Below, piece by piece: positions 16,302 through 26,236 of a stretch of DNA of 64,000 bases. The notes below the pieces were generated by a model that searched no databases, had not been told where the DNA came from, and saw nothing but the letters and a program-made list of their open reading frames with translations. The stretch's first letter is position 1. Each line of letters starts with the position of its first letter. The stretch is from Bacteroidales bacterium UBA6428 (GTDB lineage Bacteria; Bacteroidota; Bacteroidia; Bacteroidales; UBA932): the NCBI GenBank assembly GCA_002437305.1, contig DJOW01000055.1, forward strand, positions 1 to 64,000. Direction: 5' to 3'. Both the position numbers and the translations under genes were made by a program.

Positions 16302-18200
16302 TCACCTGTACATCGGGACATCGCCGTTGTCGATGAGGTTGCGGAGAATGTCGAGGTAGTCGGGGGAATAGTTCTTTGAGGGGTTGCCGAACTCGGAGAC
16401 GATCTCTTCGAGGGAATATCCGCCATCCTTAGCGCTGATATATCCAATCAATTTTTGCCGGGTCGTCTGTTGGAGGGTGCGGGCCGGCATGGAGGCGCGG
16501 CGGGCGCGGCAGATGTCGCAGGTGCCGCAGTCTGTGGTCTCGGTCTGGCCGAAATAACGGAGAAGGTAGCGGGAACGGCACTCGGAGGTCTCGCTGACAT
16601 ATTCAAGCATCGCCTCGCTGCGGTCGTGGTAAGATCCTTTGAGCATAGCGTAGCGGGTCGGCATGAGATTGACATTGCCGGGGCGCAGACGGTCGTGATG
16701 GAGAAGGACCACATCTGAATGATCCGCCGGGACATAGGTGATTACGTGCGCCAACGAAAGGTGGTAGAGCGACTGCCGGAGCCGGGAAACGGTCTGGCCG
16801 GCGCGGCGGGCGACATATTCCTCGTCAATCTGCTGGAGGAACGAGAATATCCCAGTGTAGCTCCGCATAAGGGCCTCAAGGACATTAGCCTGATCCTGAT
16901 CCGCCAATTCTATGTCATACAAGGCTTTTCTGTCAACGCTGATCCTGACTTTCGTCTGGATGTCAACTTCTTCTGAATATGTCAGGTGCTCCGTGCGCTC
17001 AAGGTATTTCAGCGCGTAGAACACCGGAGCCCTCTGAAGGGAGAAGCGCTTGCAGAAATCCTCGATTTTGAATTTAAGCTGCCTCCCTATTCCTGTGTCG
17101 TACGGAATCTCAAAGAACACGTGAAGTTTCTGATAGATGTCCTCGGTATATTCAAGTGAAGGGAAAGAGACCTCCTCTATCTGCTTCATTCTGCGCACAT
17201 CGACTCCGTTCCAAAGCTGCACGGCGAAAGATCTCCTTCCATCGCGGCCCGCGCGGCCCGCCTCCTGAAAGTACGCCTCGGGACTTTCAGGCAGGTCATA
17301 ATGTACCACGAAGCGCACATCCGGCTTGTCTATTCCCATTCCGAAGGCGTTCGTGCAGACCATCACCCTGACCGCTCCGCTCTTCCATGCCGCCTGCCGC
17401 TCCGCTCTTGTCTGGCCGCCAAGGCCCGCGTGGTAGAACGATGCAGACACACCCTGGGCCTTCAGAAACTCCGAGAGTTCCTCGCATTTGCGGCGGTTGC
17501 GTGCGTAGACGATCCCGGTTCCTGGCACACCGTTGCAGATGCCAAGGATCTGCGAGTACTTGTCCTCAGTATGACGGACGATGTAGCTCAGGTTCGGCCT
17601 CTCGAAACCGCTTTTGAGCAAAAGCTTGTCCTTAAAGGCGAGACGCTCCATTATGTCCTGCGCGACTGTCGGAGTGGCAGTCGCTGTCAGGGCTATGACG
17701 GGGGCGCCGATCCGCTGACGCAGCTCCCCTATTTTAAGGTAATCGGGTCTGAAATCATAGCCCCACTGGGAGATGCAGTGAGCCTCGTCGACCACGATGA
17801 AACTGATGTCCAAAACATCTAAATAAGACTGAAACAGCTGGGTTCCAAGTCTTTCTGGAGAAAGATAGAGAAACTTGTAGTCTCCGTAGGCGGCATTGTT
17901 CAAGGCCAGATCAACCTCGTGGCGGCTCATCCCGGCGTGGACCGCCAAGGCGCGCACCCCTCTGTCACACAGGTTCTGAACCTGATCCTTCATCAATGCT
18001 ATAAGCGGAGTCACCACAAGGGTCAGCCCGTCTTTAATCAATCCTGGTACCTGAAAACAAACCGACTTGCCGCCGCCCGTGGGCATTATGGCCAGCACAT
18101 CCTTTCCCTCCAACGCGGCGGTGATGATCTCCTCCTGCATCGGACGGAAGCCATCATAGCCCCAATACTCTTTCAACACTTCTGACGGTGACATATTCAA
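16302..18200 (-). CDS. recQ: ATP-dependent DNA helicase RecQ
   Basis: A 632-residue superfamily-2 helicase. Motif 0 (YWGYDGFRPMQEEII), Walker A MPTGGGKS, the DEAH box VVDEAHCISQWGYDFRPDY and motif VI QEAGRAGRDG are all present. The RecQ zinc site is seen as ECRSRYLL...DCGTCDIC, followed by a winged-helix region. A HRDC domain is not evident; the C-terminus instead has a short helical segment (KLIGYISAKDGGYSLEEIVSEF), as in the compact Bacteroidetes paralogue. RecQ unwinds DNA 3'-5' in recombination and fork repair. The gene begins ATGAATATG, so either of two ATGs (18200 or 18194) may be used. Confidence 0.92.
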   Translation of the reverse strand: MNMSPSEVLKEYWGYDGFRPMQEEIITAALEGKDVLAIMPTGGGKSVCFQVPGLIKDGLTLVVTPLIALMKDQVQNLCDRGVRALAVHAGMSRHEVDLALNNAAYGDYKFLYLSPERLGTQLFQSYLDVLDISFIVVDEAHCISQWGYDFRPDYLKIGELRQRIGAPVIALTATATPTVAQDIMERLAFKDKLLLKSGFERPNLSYIVRHTEDKYSQILGICNGVPGTGIVYARNRRKCEELSEFLKAQGVSASFYHAGLGGQTRAERQAAWKSGAVRVMVCTNAFGMGIDKPDVRFVVHYDLPESPEAYFQEAGRAGRDGRRSFAVQLWNGVDVRRMKQIEEVSFPSLEYTEDIYQKLHVFFEIPYDTGIGRQLKFKIEDFCKRFSLQRAPVFYALKYLERTEHLTYSEEVDIQTKVRISVDRKALYDIELADQDQANVLEALMRSYTGIFSFLQQIDEEYVARRAGQTVSRLRQSLYHLSLAHVITYVPADHSDVVLLHHDRLRPGNVNLMPTRYAMLKGSYHDRSEAMLEYVSETSECRSRYLLRYFGQTETTDCGTCDICRARRASMPARTLQQTTRQKLIGYISAKDGGYSLEEIVSEFGNPSKNYSPDYLDILRNLIDNGDVPMYR

Positions 18201-18281
18201 AGCGCTTTATAAACCGTTTTATCACAACCTTTTGCGCCCCAAGATGGCAAACTATTTGCAGTGGAGCACAGCCGGCGAAGG

Positions 18282-18289
18282 CAAATGTA
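18282..18289 (-). promoter_or_regulatory. candidate recQ promoter (-7 element)
   Basis: TACATTTG on the minus strand (18289 to 18282) fits TAnnTTTG and would give recQ a leader of about 75 bases. No TTTG element is found 19-21 bp upstream, so support is moderate. Confidence 0.35.
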
Positions 18290-18309
18290 CGAAATTAATC
18301 AATCACTCA

Positions 18310-18341
18310 TTTGAGTTATGAATAAAATTTCCTTAAATTTG
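18310..18341 (+). promoter_or_regulatory. pckA promoter
   Basis: TTTG at 18310-18313, a 20-bp spacer and TAAATTTG at 18334-18341 match the Bacteroidetes sigma-ABfr consensus exactly. The predicted start of transcription is near 18348, which leaves about 42 bases of leader before the pckA ATG. Confidence 0.75.
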
Positions 18342-18389
18342 CGGCGCTTTTTTAGAGAATAAGTTTAACTTAATAAAACACATTTTACT

Positions 18390-19994
<1,605 letters not shown>

Positions 19995-20018
19995 TCGACA
20001 ATTGTCATACACGAATAT

Positions 20019-20053
20019 GGCTGGTCAGGTTTCTGGCCGGCCTGTTTTTTTTT
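20019..20053 (+). terminator. rho-independent terminator of pckA
   Basis: A 10-bp stem including two G-U pairs (GGCTGGTCAG with CTGGCCGGCC) closes a 4-base loop and is followed by a run of nine T at 20045-20053. It ends just before the 3' end of the convergent crcB gene. Confidence 0.85.
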
Positions 20054-20061
20054 GTCCTGCA

Positions 20062-20442
20062 TCAGAAAATCCTTGAGGCGAGAGCGCCAAGGTACAGGAA
20101 TATCAAGCCGAGGGCCAAGCTCAGCACTGTGTATAACAACGAACTGAAGAATTCTCCGCCTTGAAGCATGGACATATTCTCGTTCATGAATGTCGAGAAT
20201 GTGGTGAAACCGCCGCAGAAGCCGACGGTAAGGAACATCAGCATGTCCTGCGACATTGCGGTGTGACGGTAAGCGATACCGTAGAACAGGCCGATCAGGA
20301 AACAGCCGGCGACATTGGCCACCACCGTACCGAGCGGAAGCGTGGCGGCAGGGAACAACCTGCAGCAGCCGATTTTCACCAAATACCTTGCGATTCCCCC
20401 GAGGAAACTTCCTCCACCAATTAAGAGTAATGTGCGCATCAT
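20062..20442 (-). CDS. crcB: fluoride efflux channel CrcB/Fluc
   Basis: A 126-residue membrane protein with four transmembrane helices. It has the family marks GGGSFLGGIARY at the N-terminus, GTVVANVAGCFLIG with the pore Asn in helix 2, and GFCGGFTTFSTFMNE with the Phe-box and the central sodium site in helix 3. Fluc channels work as antiparallel dimers and let fluoride leave the cell. It starts 64 bases after the tyrosine-phosphatase gene on the same strand. I looked for a fluoride riboswitch in that gap and did not see one. Start is ATG 20442 or 20439. Confidence 0.9.
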   Translation of the reverse strand: MMRTLLLIGGGSFLGGIARYLVKIGCCRLFPAATLPLGTVVANVAGCFLIGLFYGIAYRHTAMSQDMLMFLTVGFCGGFTTFSTFMNENMSMLQGGEFFSSLLYTVLSLALGLIFLYLGALASRIF

Positions 20443-20506
20443 TTGTCACCTCACATTATCGTAAAATCCTCCACATATTGTAGTACAAGTTCCTGATTCA
20501 GCATAT

Positions 20507-20974
20507 TCATAAGTTCTTATCGCACCCTCTGTCCTTCAATGACGCCAACAGTCCCTCGCAGCCTTCGGTGATGTCCCGGTAGGTCTTCTCGAAGTCTCCG
20601 GTATACCATGGGTCGGAAACATCCGAAGCCATGCCGGCATATTCCATCATCTTGTGGACTTTGGACATATTCATAGGGCTGAGAATCCGCGAGAGAAGCT
20701 TCTTGTTCGACGTGTCCATGATGACAATAACGTCATATTCAGAGGCTTCCTCATCCGAGATGCGGTGGGCGTGATGCCGTGAGAACGGGATTCCATGAGC
20801 CTGCAGCGTCCGTTTGGCCGGCGGGTAGATGTCATTCCCTTCCTCCTCGTAAGACACTGCCGCCGAACCGACACGCAAAGCCACCCCGGCCTTCCGTGCC
20901 ATGTCTTTCATTATGAATTCCGCCATCGGACTCCTGCAGATGTTCCCGTGGCAGACAAAAAGCACACTCTTCAT
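20507..20974 (-). CDS. low-molecular-weight protein-tyrosine phosphatase
   Basis: A 155-residue enzyme that starts MKSVLFVCHGNICRSPMAEF, giving the CX5R catalytic loop CHGNICRS, and has the general-acid loop DPWYTGDFEKTY. Such enzymes remove phosphate from tyrosine kinases of capsule or exopolysaccharide systems or act on other small phosphoesters; no kinase or capsule gene is in the window, so the target is unknown. It lies upstream of crcB on the same strand. A TAAATTTG element (21004-20997, minus strand) stands about 23 bases before the ATG. Confidence 0.9.
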   Translation of the reverse strand: MKSVLFVCHGNICRSPMAEFIMKDMARKAGVALRVGSAAVSYEEEGNDIYPPAKRTLQAHGIPFSRHHAHRISDEEASEYDVIVIMDTSNKKLLSRILSPMNMSKVHKMMEYAGMASDVSDPWYTGDFEKTYRDITEGCEGLLASLKDRGCDKNL

Positions 20975-20996
20975 GTCATATGTGATTTCCCGGGTG

Positions 20997-21004
20997 CAAA
21001 TTTA
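20997..21004 (-). promoter_or_regulatory. candidate promoter of phosphatase-crcB
   Basis: TAAATTTG on the minus strand fits the -7 consensus and predicts a leader of about 16 bases. No TTTG element is at the standard distance upstream. Confidence 0.4.
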
Positions 21005-21089
21005 CACAAAAACCTGCGCATTACCGTCCTGCCCTACAAATCAGCCCTTGGATTATAAGTCAGGAGGTACGATTTTATCCGCAATTTTG

Positions 21090-21097
21090 TACATTTG
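21090..21097 (+). promoter_or_regulatory. candidate promoter of the susC-like operon
   Basis: TACATTTG fits the -7 consensus and predicts transcription from about 21104, a 56-base leader before the ATG at 21160. The -33 region is weak (GATTTTA), as expected for a promoter that needs an activator or ECF sigma factor. No regulator gene lies next to it. Confidence 0.45.
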
Positions 21098-21159
21098 TGG
21101 ATTACGTCCTGAGCACGATGGTGCGAAAGACGGGTAAAGATTCGCAAAAAGTACAAGAT

Positions 21160-24100
21160 ATGAACAAGTTGCTATCCAAACTCCGGAGATGCGGAATTAC
21201 CTGGATCACAGCGCTTTTGCTGATGCCGGTGACGGCAGCGGCACAAGGGGCTCTGCTTACCGGAAAGGTTGTGGACACGGAAGGCGCGCCGGTGATCGGG
21301 GCGGGGATAATCTCTATGCAGAAAAAAGCCTCGGGGACAACCACGGATCTGGACGGAAAATTCAGTTTCACGGTTCCTGCCGGGACAGAATCGGTGCTGT
21401 TCTCCTCGGTTGGGATGAAAGATGTTGTCTATAAGATAGTTCCTGGCAAGACCGATAACATCACGATCGTGATGGAGTGGGAAAGCACGCAGCTGGATCA
21501 GGTTGTCGTGACGGGATACGCACAGACAACGGTCAAGAGGATAACCGGCTCAGTGGCGGTGATAGGCTCAGACAAGTTCGAGGCCAAGGCCGTCTCGTCT
21601 GTCGACGCGCTGATGCAGGGTGAGGTCGCCGGTGTGGCGGTCTCCGCGACTTCAGGACAGCCCGGGACCCAGTCCAGAATCCGGATCAGAGGAGCGAACA
21701 ACCTCTCGGGGACCAGCCAGCCGCTCTGGGTGGTGGACGGAGTGCCGATGCAGAGTGACTCCCCGAATCTCAGCTCCGAGCAGCTTGCCACCGGAGGCTT
21801 CGACGACATATTCGTGAACGGCGTCGGCAACATCAACCCCAACGACATCGAGAGCATCACCATCCTGAAGGATGCCGCGGCGGCGGCGATCTACGGATCC
21901 AGGGCCGCGAACGGTGTCATCGTCGTGACCACCAAGAAAGGCGAGGCCGGGAAGATGAGGATCAACTACAACAACACGTTCACGATGTCGATAAAGCCGC
22001 AGAGGACTCTTAACCTGATGAACTCCGCCGAGAAACTGGCCTGGGAGGATGAGCTTTGGAACGAGTTCTCGGCAAGCAAGTACGAGGAATCGCTGACCGA
22101 CAACACGATAGTCTATCCGGTGGTCGGGATCGTCGGCCAGATCAGGGCGGGGCTCGGGGACTTCACCAAACTCAAAGGCGACACGGCGGCGCAGGATGCC
22201 TACATAGCGTCATTAAGGGAGAACGACACCGACTGGTACAACCTTCTGTTCAGGAACGCATTCTCGCAGGGGCACCATCTTTCCCTCAGCGGAGGCTCGG
22301 AGAAGAACACCTACTACGTGGCCCTCGGTGTCAATGACGAGGACGGAATGCTGATCCACAACAGCTACAGAAGGTACAACATCAACTCCAAGATGACCCT
22401 CAAGCCTGTGGACCGGGTCCGGATCGACATCGGCATGGAGGCGGCGAGGCAGGAATCCATGATGCCATATTCAAGCGTGGATCCGTTCTACTACGCCTAC
22501 TTCTCCAATCCGTACGAGAAGGCGTACAACGCTGACGGCTCTTACGCCGCTGACAACACTTGGTTCACCCTCGGCTACTACAACGGCCGCGGGGTCGAGC
22601 AGGTGATGCCGAAGAACGGGTTCAGCCTGCTGCGCGAGCTGGACTCCAACTACAGCTCGACCAAAAACACGAACGGAACGTTCAGGACTCAGGTGGACCT
22701 CAAGATCGCCGAGCCGCTGCACTTCGTGGGGCTGGCGTCATACTCATTCGCGAACAATTCCACCGACAAGGTTGTTGACAAGGACACCTACACGGCCTTC
22801 CGGGACAGGCTCGGCAGCGATGACCGCTCGCAGACGAACCTCTACGGAAGCATCTCACAGAACAGGACCAACAGGAACAGCTATGTCGTCAGAGGACATT
22901 TCGCCTTCTACAAGACATTCGGGGAACTTCACACAGTCAACGTGCTGGCCGGAGCGGAGCTAAGAGGCTCGGACGCCAACACCATATTCACAAAGCGCTA
23001 CAACTACGACCCGAAGACCGGAACAACCTCGCTGCCAAGCATAAGCGGCCCGCAGGACGAATGGCTGAGGGAAGTCGAGAAATTGAACGGTGAATATTTC
23101 AGCAAGACCAGATACGCATCGTTCTATGCATCCGCAGACTATTACCTCGGAAAGACGATCGTGCTCAACGCGTCATTCAGGACCGACGGGAGCTCGAACT
23201 TCGGAAGCAACCGGCAGTTCAACCCTACCTGGAGCGCGGGCGCGGCGTGGCATCTTGGCGAGGAGAACCGGATGAAGAATATTCCTGTTGTCTCCCACGC
23301 CACACTGCGCGCCGCCTACGGATTCACGGGCGATGTGAACACAAGCACCTCGCATCTCCTTGTGATGCAATACCTTCAGCAGCAGTACCGCTACTTCGGG
23401 GACGAGACCTTCAACCTCGGCACCATCCCGTCGGCGCCTAATCCGGATCTCGGCTGGGAAAAGACGCGCGACGCGAAGGTGGGACTGGACTTCGGCCTCT
23501 GGAAGGACAGGCTGACGGTAAACACTGAATATTACTACCGCCTCAGCACGGATGTGGTCACGTCCTCCCCTGTCCAGAGCACGACCGGTTTCACCTATGT
23601 CTATTTCAACGCTGCGGACATAATGAACAACGGAGTGGAGATGACCGTGAACGGGAAGCTTCTCCAGAGTAATGACTGGACAGTCAGCGCGGCGGTGAAT
23701 TTCGCCTACAACTACAACAAGGTGCTGAAATACAACCCGGTGTCGCAAAGCGGCATAACATCGAAGGACCGCTACGTGGAGGGCTATCCGACCGGGGCGA
23801 TCTTCAGCGGGAAATATTCAGGGATAGCGTCCGACACCGGCCTCTACCAGTTCAAGCTGCGCCCGGACGCGCAGATAGCGACGGCCACCGACCTCAACAA
23901 GCCGGACAACTACCGCTACTATCTCGGCACGACGATCGCCCCTTACACCGGAGGGTTCAACCTCTCCGCCTCATGGAAACAATTGAAGCTGAGCGTCAGC
24001 GGAATGTTCTCGCTCGGCTCGAAGACCTTCGAGAAGATGCGCTGGCCGGCCAGCTACAGCGACACTTCCCACAGCGGAGTCAGCACCGAGACCGTCCAGT

Positions 24101-24495
24101 CCCAGTTCAGCGACCTTTACGGCAACCACCTCAACGTGGAGAAGGACAGGACGGACAGGTGGACTCCAAATCACACGACCGGCGTCAAGTACCCGCGCAT
24201 CTACGACTACTACGACGCCAAGTACAACTTCTCGTCCTACAACCCGATGGACTCCAGCATCATCGACGCGGTCTATCTGAAGAACAATTCCTACGTCCGC
24301 ATCAAGTCGGTCATCCTGACCTACTCACTGCCTTCCGATTCCGTGAAGAAACTGAGGATGAGAGGATTGAGTTTCAACATCTCGATGAACAACTTCTTCA
24401 CGTTCACCGGCTACGACGGAATGGATCCGGAGATCCCGGGAGCGACCTACCCGACCACCAGAAGCGTGTCCGGAGGCATCAATGTCGAATTCTGA
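21160..24495 (+). CDS. SusC/RagA-family TonB-dependent receptor
   Basis: An 1111-residue outer-membrane receptor. After a signal peptide (ending TAAAQG) comes a carboxypeptidase-regulatory-like beta domain (about 28-110: LLTGKVVDTEGAPVIGAGI...GTTTDLDGKFSF), a TonB-box-like VVVTGYAQ, the plug (IRIRGANNLSGTSQPLWVVDGVP...ILKDAAAAAIYGSRAANGVIVVTTKKG) and a long beta-barrel ending GGINVEF. It imports glycan or peptide ligands with the SusD partner encoded ten bases downstream. A GTG frame from 21097 overlaps the promoter-like element, so ATG 21160 is preferred. Without SusE/F or glycoside hydrolases in the same run, the substrate cannot be named. Confidence 0.93.
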   Translation: MNKLLSKLRRCGITWITALLLMPVTAAAQGALLTGKVVDTEGAPVIGAGIISMQKKASGTTTDLDGKFSFTVPAGTESVLFSSVGMKDVVYKIVPGKTDNITIVMEWESTQLDQVVVTGYAQTTVKRITGSVAVIGSDKFEAKAVSSVDALMQGEVAGVAVSATSGQPGTQSRIRIRGANNLSGTSQPLWVVDGVPMQSDSPNLSSEQLATGGFDDIFVNGVGNINPNDIESITILKDAAAAAIYGSRAANGVIVVTTKKGEAGKMRINYNNTFTMSIKPQRTLNLMNSAEKLAWEDELWNEFSASKYEESLTDNTIVYPVVGIVGQIRAGLGDFTKLKGDTAAQDAYIASLRENDTDWYNLLFRNAFSQGHHLSLSGGSEKNTYYVALGVNDEDGMLIHNSYRRYNINSKMTLKPVDRVRIDIGMEAARQESMMPYSSVDPFYYAYFSNPYEKAYNADGSYAADNTWFTLGYYNGRGVEQVMPKNGFSLLRELDSNYSSTKNTNGTFRTQVDLKIAEPLHFVGLASYSFANNSTDKVVDKDTYTAFRDRLGSDDRSQTNLYGSISQNRTNRNSYVVRGHFAFYKTFGELHTVNVLAGAELRGSDANTIFTKRYNYDPKTGTTSLPSISGPQDEWLREVEKLNGEYFSKTRYASFYASADYYLGKTIVLNASFRTDGSSNFGSNRQFNPTWSAGAAWHLGEENRMKNIPVVSHATLRAAYGFTGDVNTSTSHLLVMQYLQQQYRYFGDETFNLGTIPSAPNPDLGWEKTRDAKVGLDFGLWKDRLTVNTEYYYRLSTDVVTSSPVQSTTGFTYVYFNAADIMNNGVEMTVNGKLLQSNDWTVSAAVNFAYNYNKVLKYNPVSQSGITSKDRYVEGYPTGAIFSGKYSGIASDTGLYQFKLRPDAQIATATDLNKPDNYRYYLGTTIAPYTGGFNLSASWKQLKLSVSGMFSLGSKTFEKMRWPASYSDTSHSGVSTETVQSQFSDLYGNHLNVEKDRTDRWTPNHTTGVKYPRIYDYYDAKYNFSSYNPMDSSIIDAVYLKNNSYVRIKSVILTYSLPSDSVKKLRMRGLSFNISMNNFFTFTGYDGMDPEIPGATYPTTRSVSGGINVEF

Positions 24496-24505
24496 ATGAT
24501 TTGAA

Positions 24506-25912
24506 ATGAACAATATGGAAATATTCAAGAATATATTCAAGTGTGCCGCCGCTCTCGCGCTTGCCGTGGGCGCCGCCGGCTGCAAAGGCTATCTGAGCGT
24601 CCGGCCGCAGGGAGAGGTCATCCCGGAGACAGACGAGGAGTTCACCGCCATCATCCACAGCCACCTGCGCGACATCGAAGGCGGAGGCGATGAATATGTC
24701 ATCGGGAATATGGATGCTCTGACGTTCCTTGAGGGCTGCGCCGACAATCTGGATGCCAACATCCGCACGGGCTCCAACCTGACCTTCTTCGCCGGTGAGG
24801 AGATCGACAGCCGCCAGAGAGCCTACGAGGAGAGCTGGGAGGTTGTCCGTGACTGCAACATCGTGATCGAGAACATGAAGGACAGGACATCGGACATGGC
24901 GCGCGGGGCCCTTTCGGCGGCATATTCAATGAAAGGGATCGTCTACTACAACCTGCTGCGGGAGTTCTGCCAGCCGTGGTCGGACTCCAAGGCCGGAGAA
25001 TTGCCTGGAATACCGATCGTGGACAGGTTCAACATCAACGACAAGCCTTCGCGCGGAACGATCCGCCAGACCTACGACTACACGAAGTCCCAGTTCGAAG
25101 CCGCGCTCGCGTTGGATCCGGCTGACCCCAAGTACATATTCACGGAATGGATCATCAAGGCCTACGAGGCGAAGCTTGAGTTCTGGTGCCGGAATTGGGA
25201 CAGCGTCATCTCGCTCTGCGAGGACATCATCGCCCACAGCGGAATCTCCCTGACTCCTATCTCTGAATATGCCGGGATGATCAACGCCCGGTATGAAACC
25301 AAAGGCGAGGTGCTTGTCCGCTCACACATCAACAACTCCAGCGAGCTTGACTGGTACTTCAGCTACACGAAAAGCTATCTGGCCTCCAGACCGGCGAGCT
25401 CCAGACTCATCCGGTTGTTCGGTGAGAATCCGGAAAAGGATGTCCGTTACGCAGCCAGTTTTGACAAGAGAAGGATGAACGTCAAGACTCCTGAATGCAA
25501 GGTCCGGCTTTCGGAGATTGTCCTGATGCTGTCAGAGGCATATTACCACAAAGGAGACAACTCCTCCTCACTCAAATGGCTGAACGAGCTGCGCCGTAAC
25601 AGGATCGAGAAGGTCACAGACCTGACTTTGGCCACACTTCAGGAAGTGCGTGAAGATGAAAGAATTGTGACGGATTGTCAAGGCAATGCCGTCACTCCCC
25701 TGCTCCAGGCCATTTTCGATGAGAGGCGCAAGGAACTCTACATGGAGGGAGACCGGTGGTATGAGCTCAAGCGCAACGGCAGGCCGGAATGGTGGGTGAT
25801 CAGCAACGGACTGAAATACACCACGAAGGAGTACCTCTACACATCTCCGATCTCGAAGTCAGACGTGGATCTGAACCCAAGTCTGGAGCAGAACCCAGGG
25901 TATGTTTATTAA
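24506..25912 (+). CDS. SusD/RagB-family surface lipoprotein
   Basis: A 468-residue SusD-like lipoprotein with lipobox VGAAGC (Cys near residue 27) followed by KGYLSVRPQGEVIPETDEEF, the usual SusD opening. Alpha-helical TPR-like segments follow (EESWEVVRDCNIVIENM, AYSMKGIVYYNLLREFCQPW) and the C-terminal signature IFDERRKELYMEGDRWYELKRNG. It caps the SusC barrel on the cell surface and binds the ligand. It is shorter than typical SusD proteins (500-550). It starts ten bases after susC, so the two are cotranscribed. Confidence 0.92.
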   Translation: MNNMEIFKNIFKCAAALALAVGAAGCKGYLSVRPQGEVIPETDEEFTAIIHSHLRDIEGGGDEYVIGNMDALTFLEGCADNLDANIRTGSNLTFFAGEEIDSRQRAYEESWEVVRDCNIVIENMKDRTSDMARGALSAAYSMKGIVYYNLLREFCQPWSDSKAGELPGIPIVDRFNINDKPSRGTIRQTYDYTKSQFEAALALDPADPKYIFTEWIIKAYEAKLEFWCRNWDSVISLCEDIIAHSGISLTPISEYAGMINARYETKGEVLVRSHINNSSELDWYFSYTKSYLASRPASSRLIRLFGENPEKDVRYAASFDKRRMNVKTPECKVRLSEIVLMLSEAYYHKGDNSSSLKWLNELRRNRIEKVTDLTLATLQEVREDERIVTDCQGNAVTPLLQAIFDERRKELYMEGDRWYELKRNGRPEWWVISNGLKYTTKEYLYTSPISKSDVDLNPSLEQNPGYVY

Positions 25913-25937
25913 TAATGACTTACATTTTTTAAGAGAA

Positions 25938-26156
25938 ATGAGAACAAAAAGAAATATAATCGCTATATTCGCTTTCGCATTTGCCGAAGCAATCCTTTGT
26001 GGATGTTCTTACAACGAGCTTCCTCCAAAGACTTCCGACGCTTCAAAAAGCTATATCAAACCGAAAGGCGAGATCCCTACGGCGGCGGAGAGGGAGGAAG
26101 TCAAGGCCATCAAGGCAGAGTATGAGGCCGCAATCCGTGCCGGCGATGGCAAGTAA
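25938..26156 (+). CDS. small lipoprotein of the SusCD locus
   Basis: A 72-residue protein with signal sequence MRTKRNIIAIFAFAFAEA and lipobox ILCGC, leaving a mature part of only about 50 residues. The mature part is proline-containing and then a charged helix (PTAAEREEVKAIKAEYEAAIRAG). It is not a family I can name. It sits 25 bases after the SusD-like gene and before a larger surface lipoprotein, so it is probably part of the same outer-membrane complex. The ATG at 25938 was chosen because it begins the lipoprotein signal; an upstream ATG at 25902 overlaps the previous gene. Confidence 0.65.
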   Translation: MRTKRNIIAIFAFAFAEAILCGCSYNELPPKTSDASKSYIKPKGEIPTAAEREEVKAIKAEYEAAIRAGDGK

Positions 26157-26161
26157 GGTTA

Positions 26162-26182
26162 GCATCTGTAAGTTATAGATGC
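26162..26182. other. small inverted repeat
   Basis: GCATCT at 26162-26167 pairs with AGATGC at 26177-26182 around a 9-base loop, directly after the small lipoprotein gene. It may attenuate transcription or protect the upstream mRNA end; there is no T-run. Confidence 0.35.
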
Positions 26183-26213
26183 CCAATATGACTGAAAAAG
26201 TAGTGTATTATAG

Positions 26214-26221
26214 TAGTTTTG
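26214..26221 (+). promoter_or_regulatory. candidate internal promoter
   Basis: TAGTTTTG fits TAnnTTTG and lies 15 bases before the ATG of the large surface lipoprotein. There is no clear -33 element and the leader would be only about nine bases. Confidence 0.3.
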
Positions 26222-26236
26222 TTAATTTATTGCAGT

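Noticed and set aside
20443..20506. Fluoride riboswitch before crcB
   Set aside because: The 64-base gap lacks the conserved pseudoknot sequences that I would expect.
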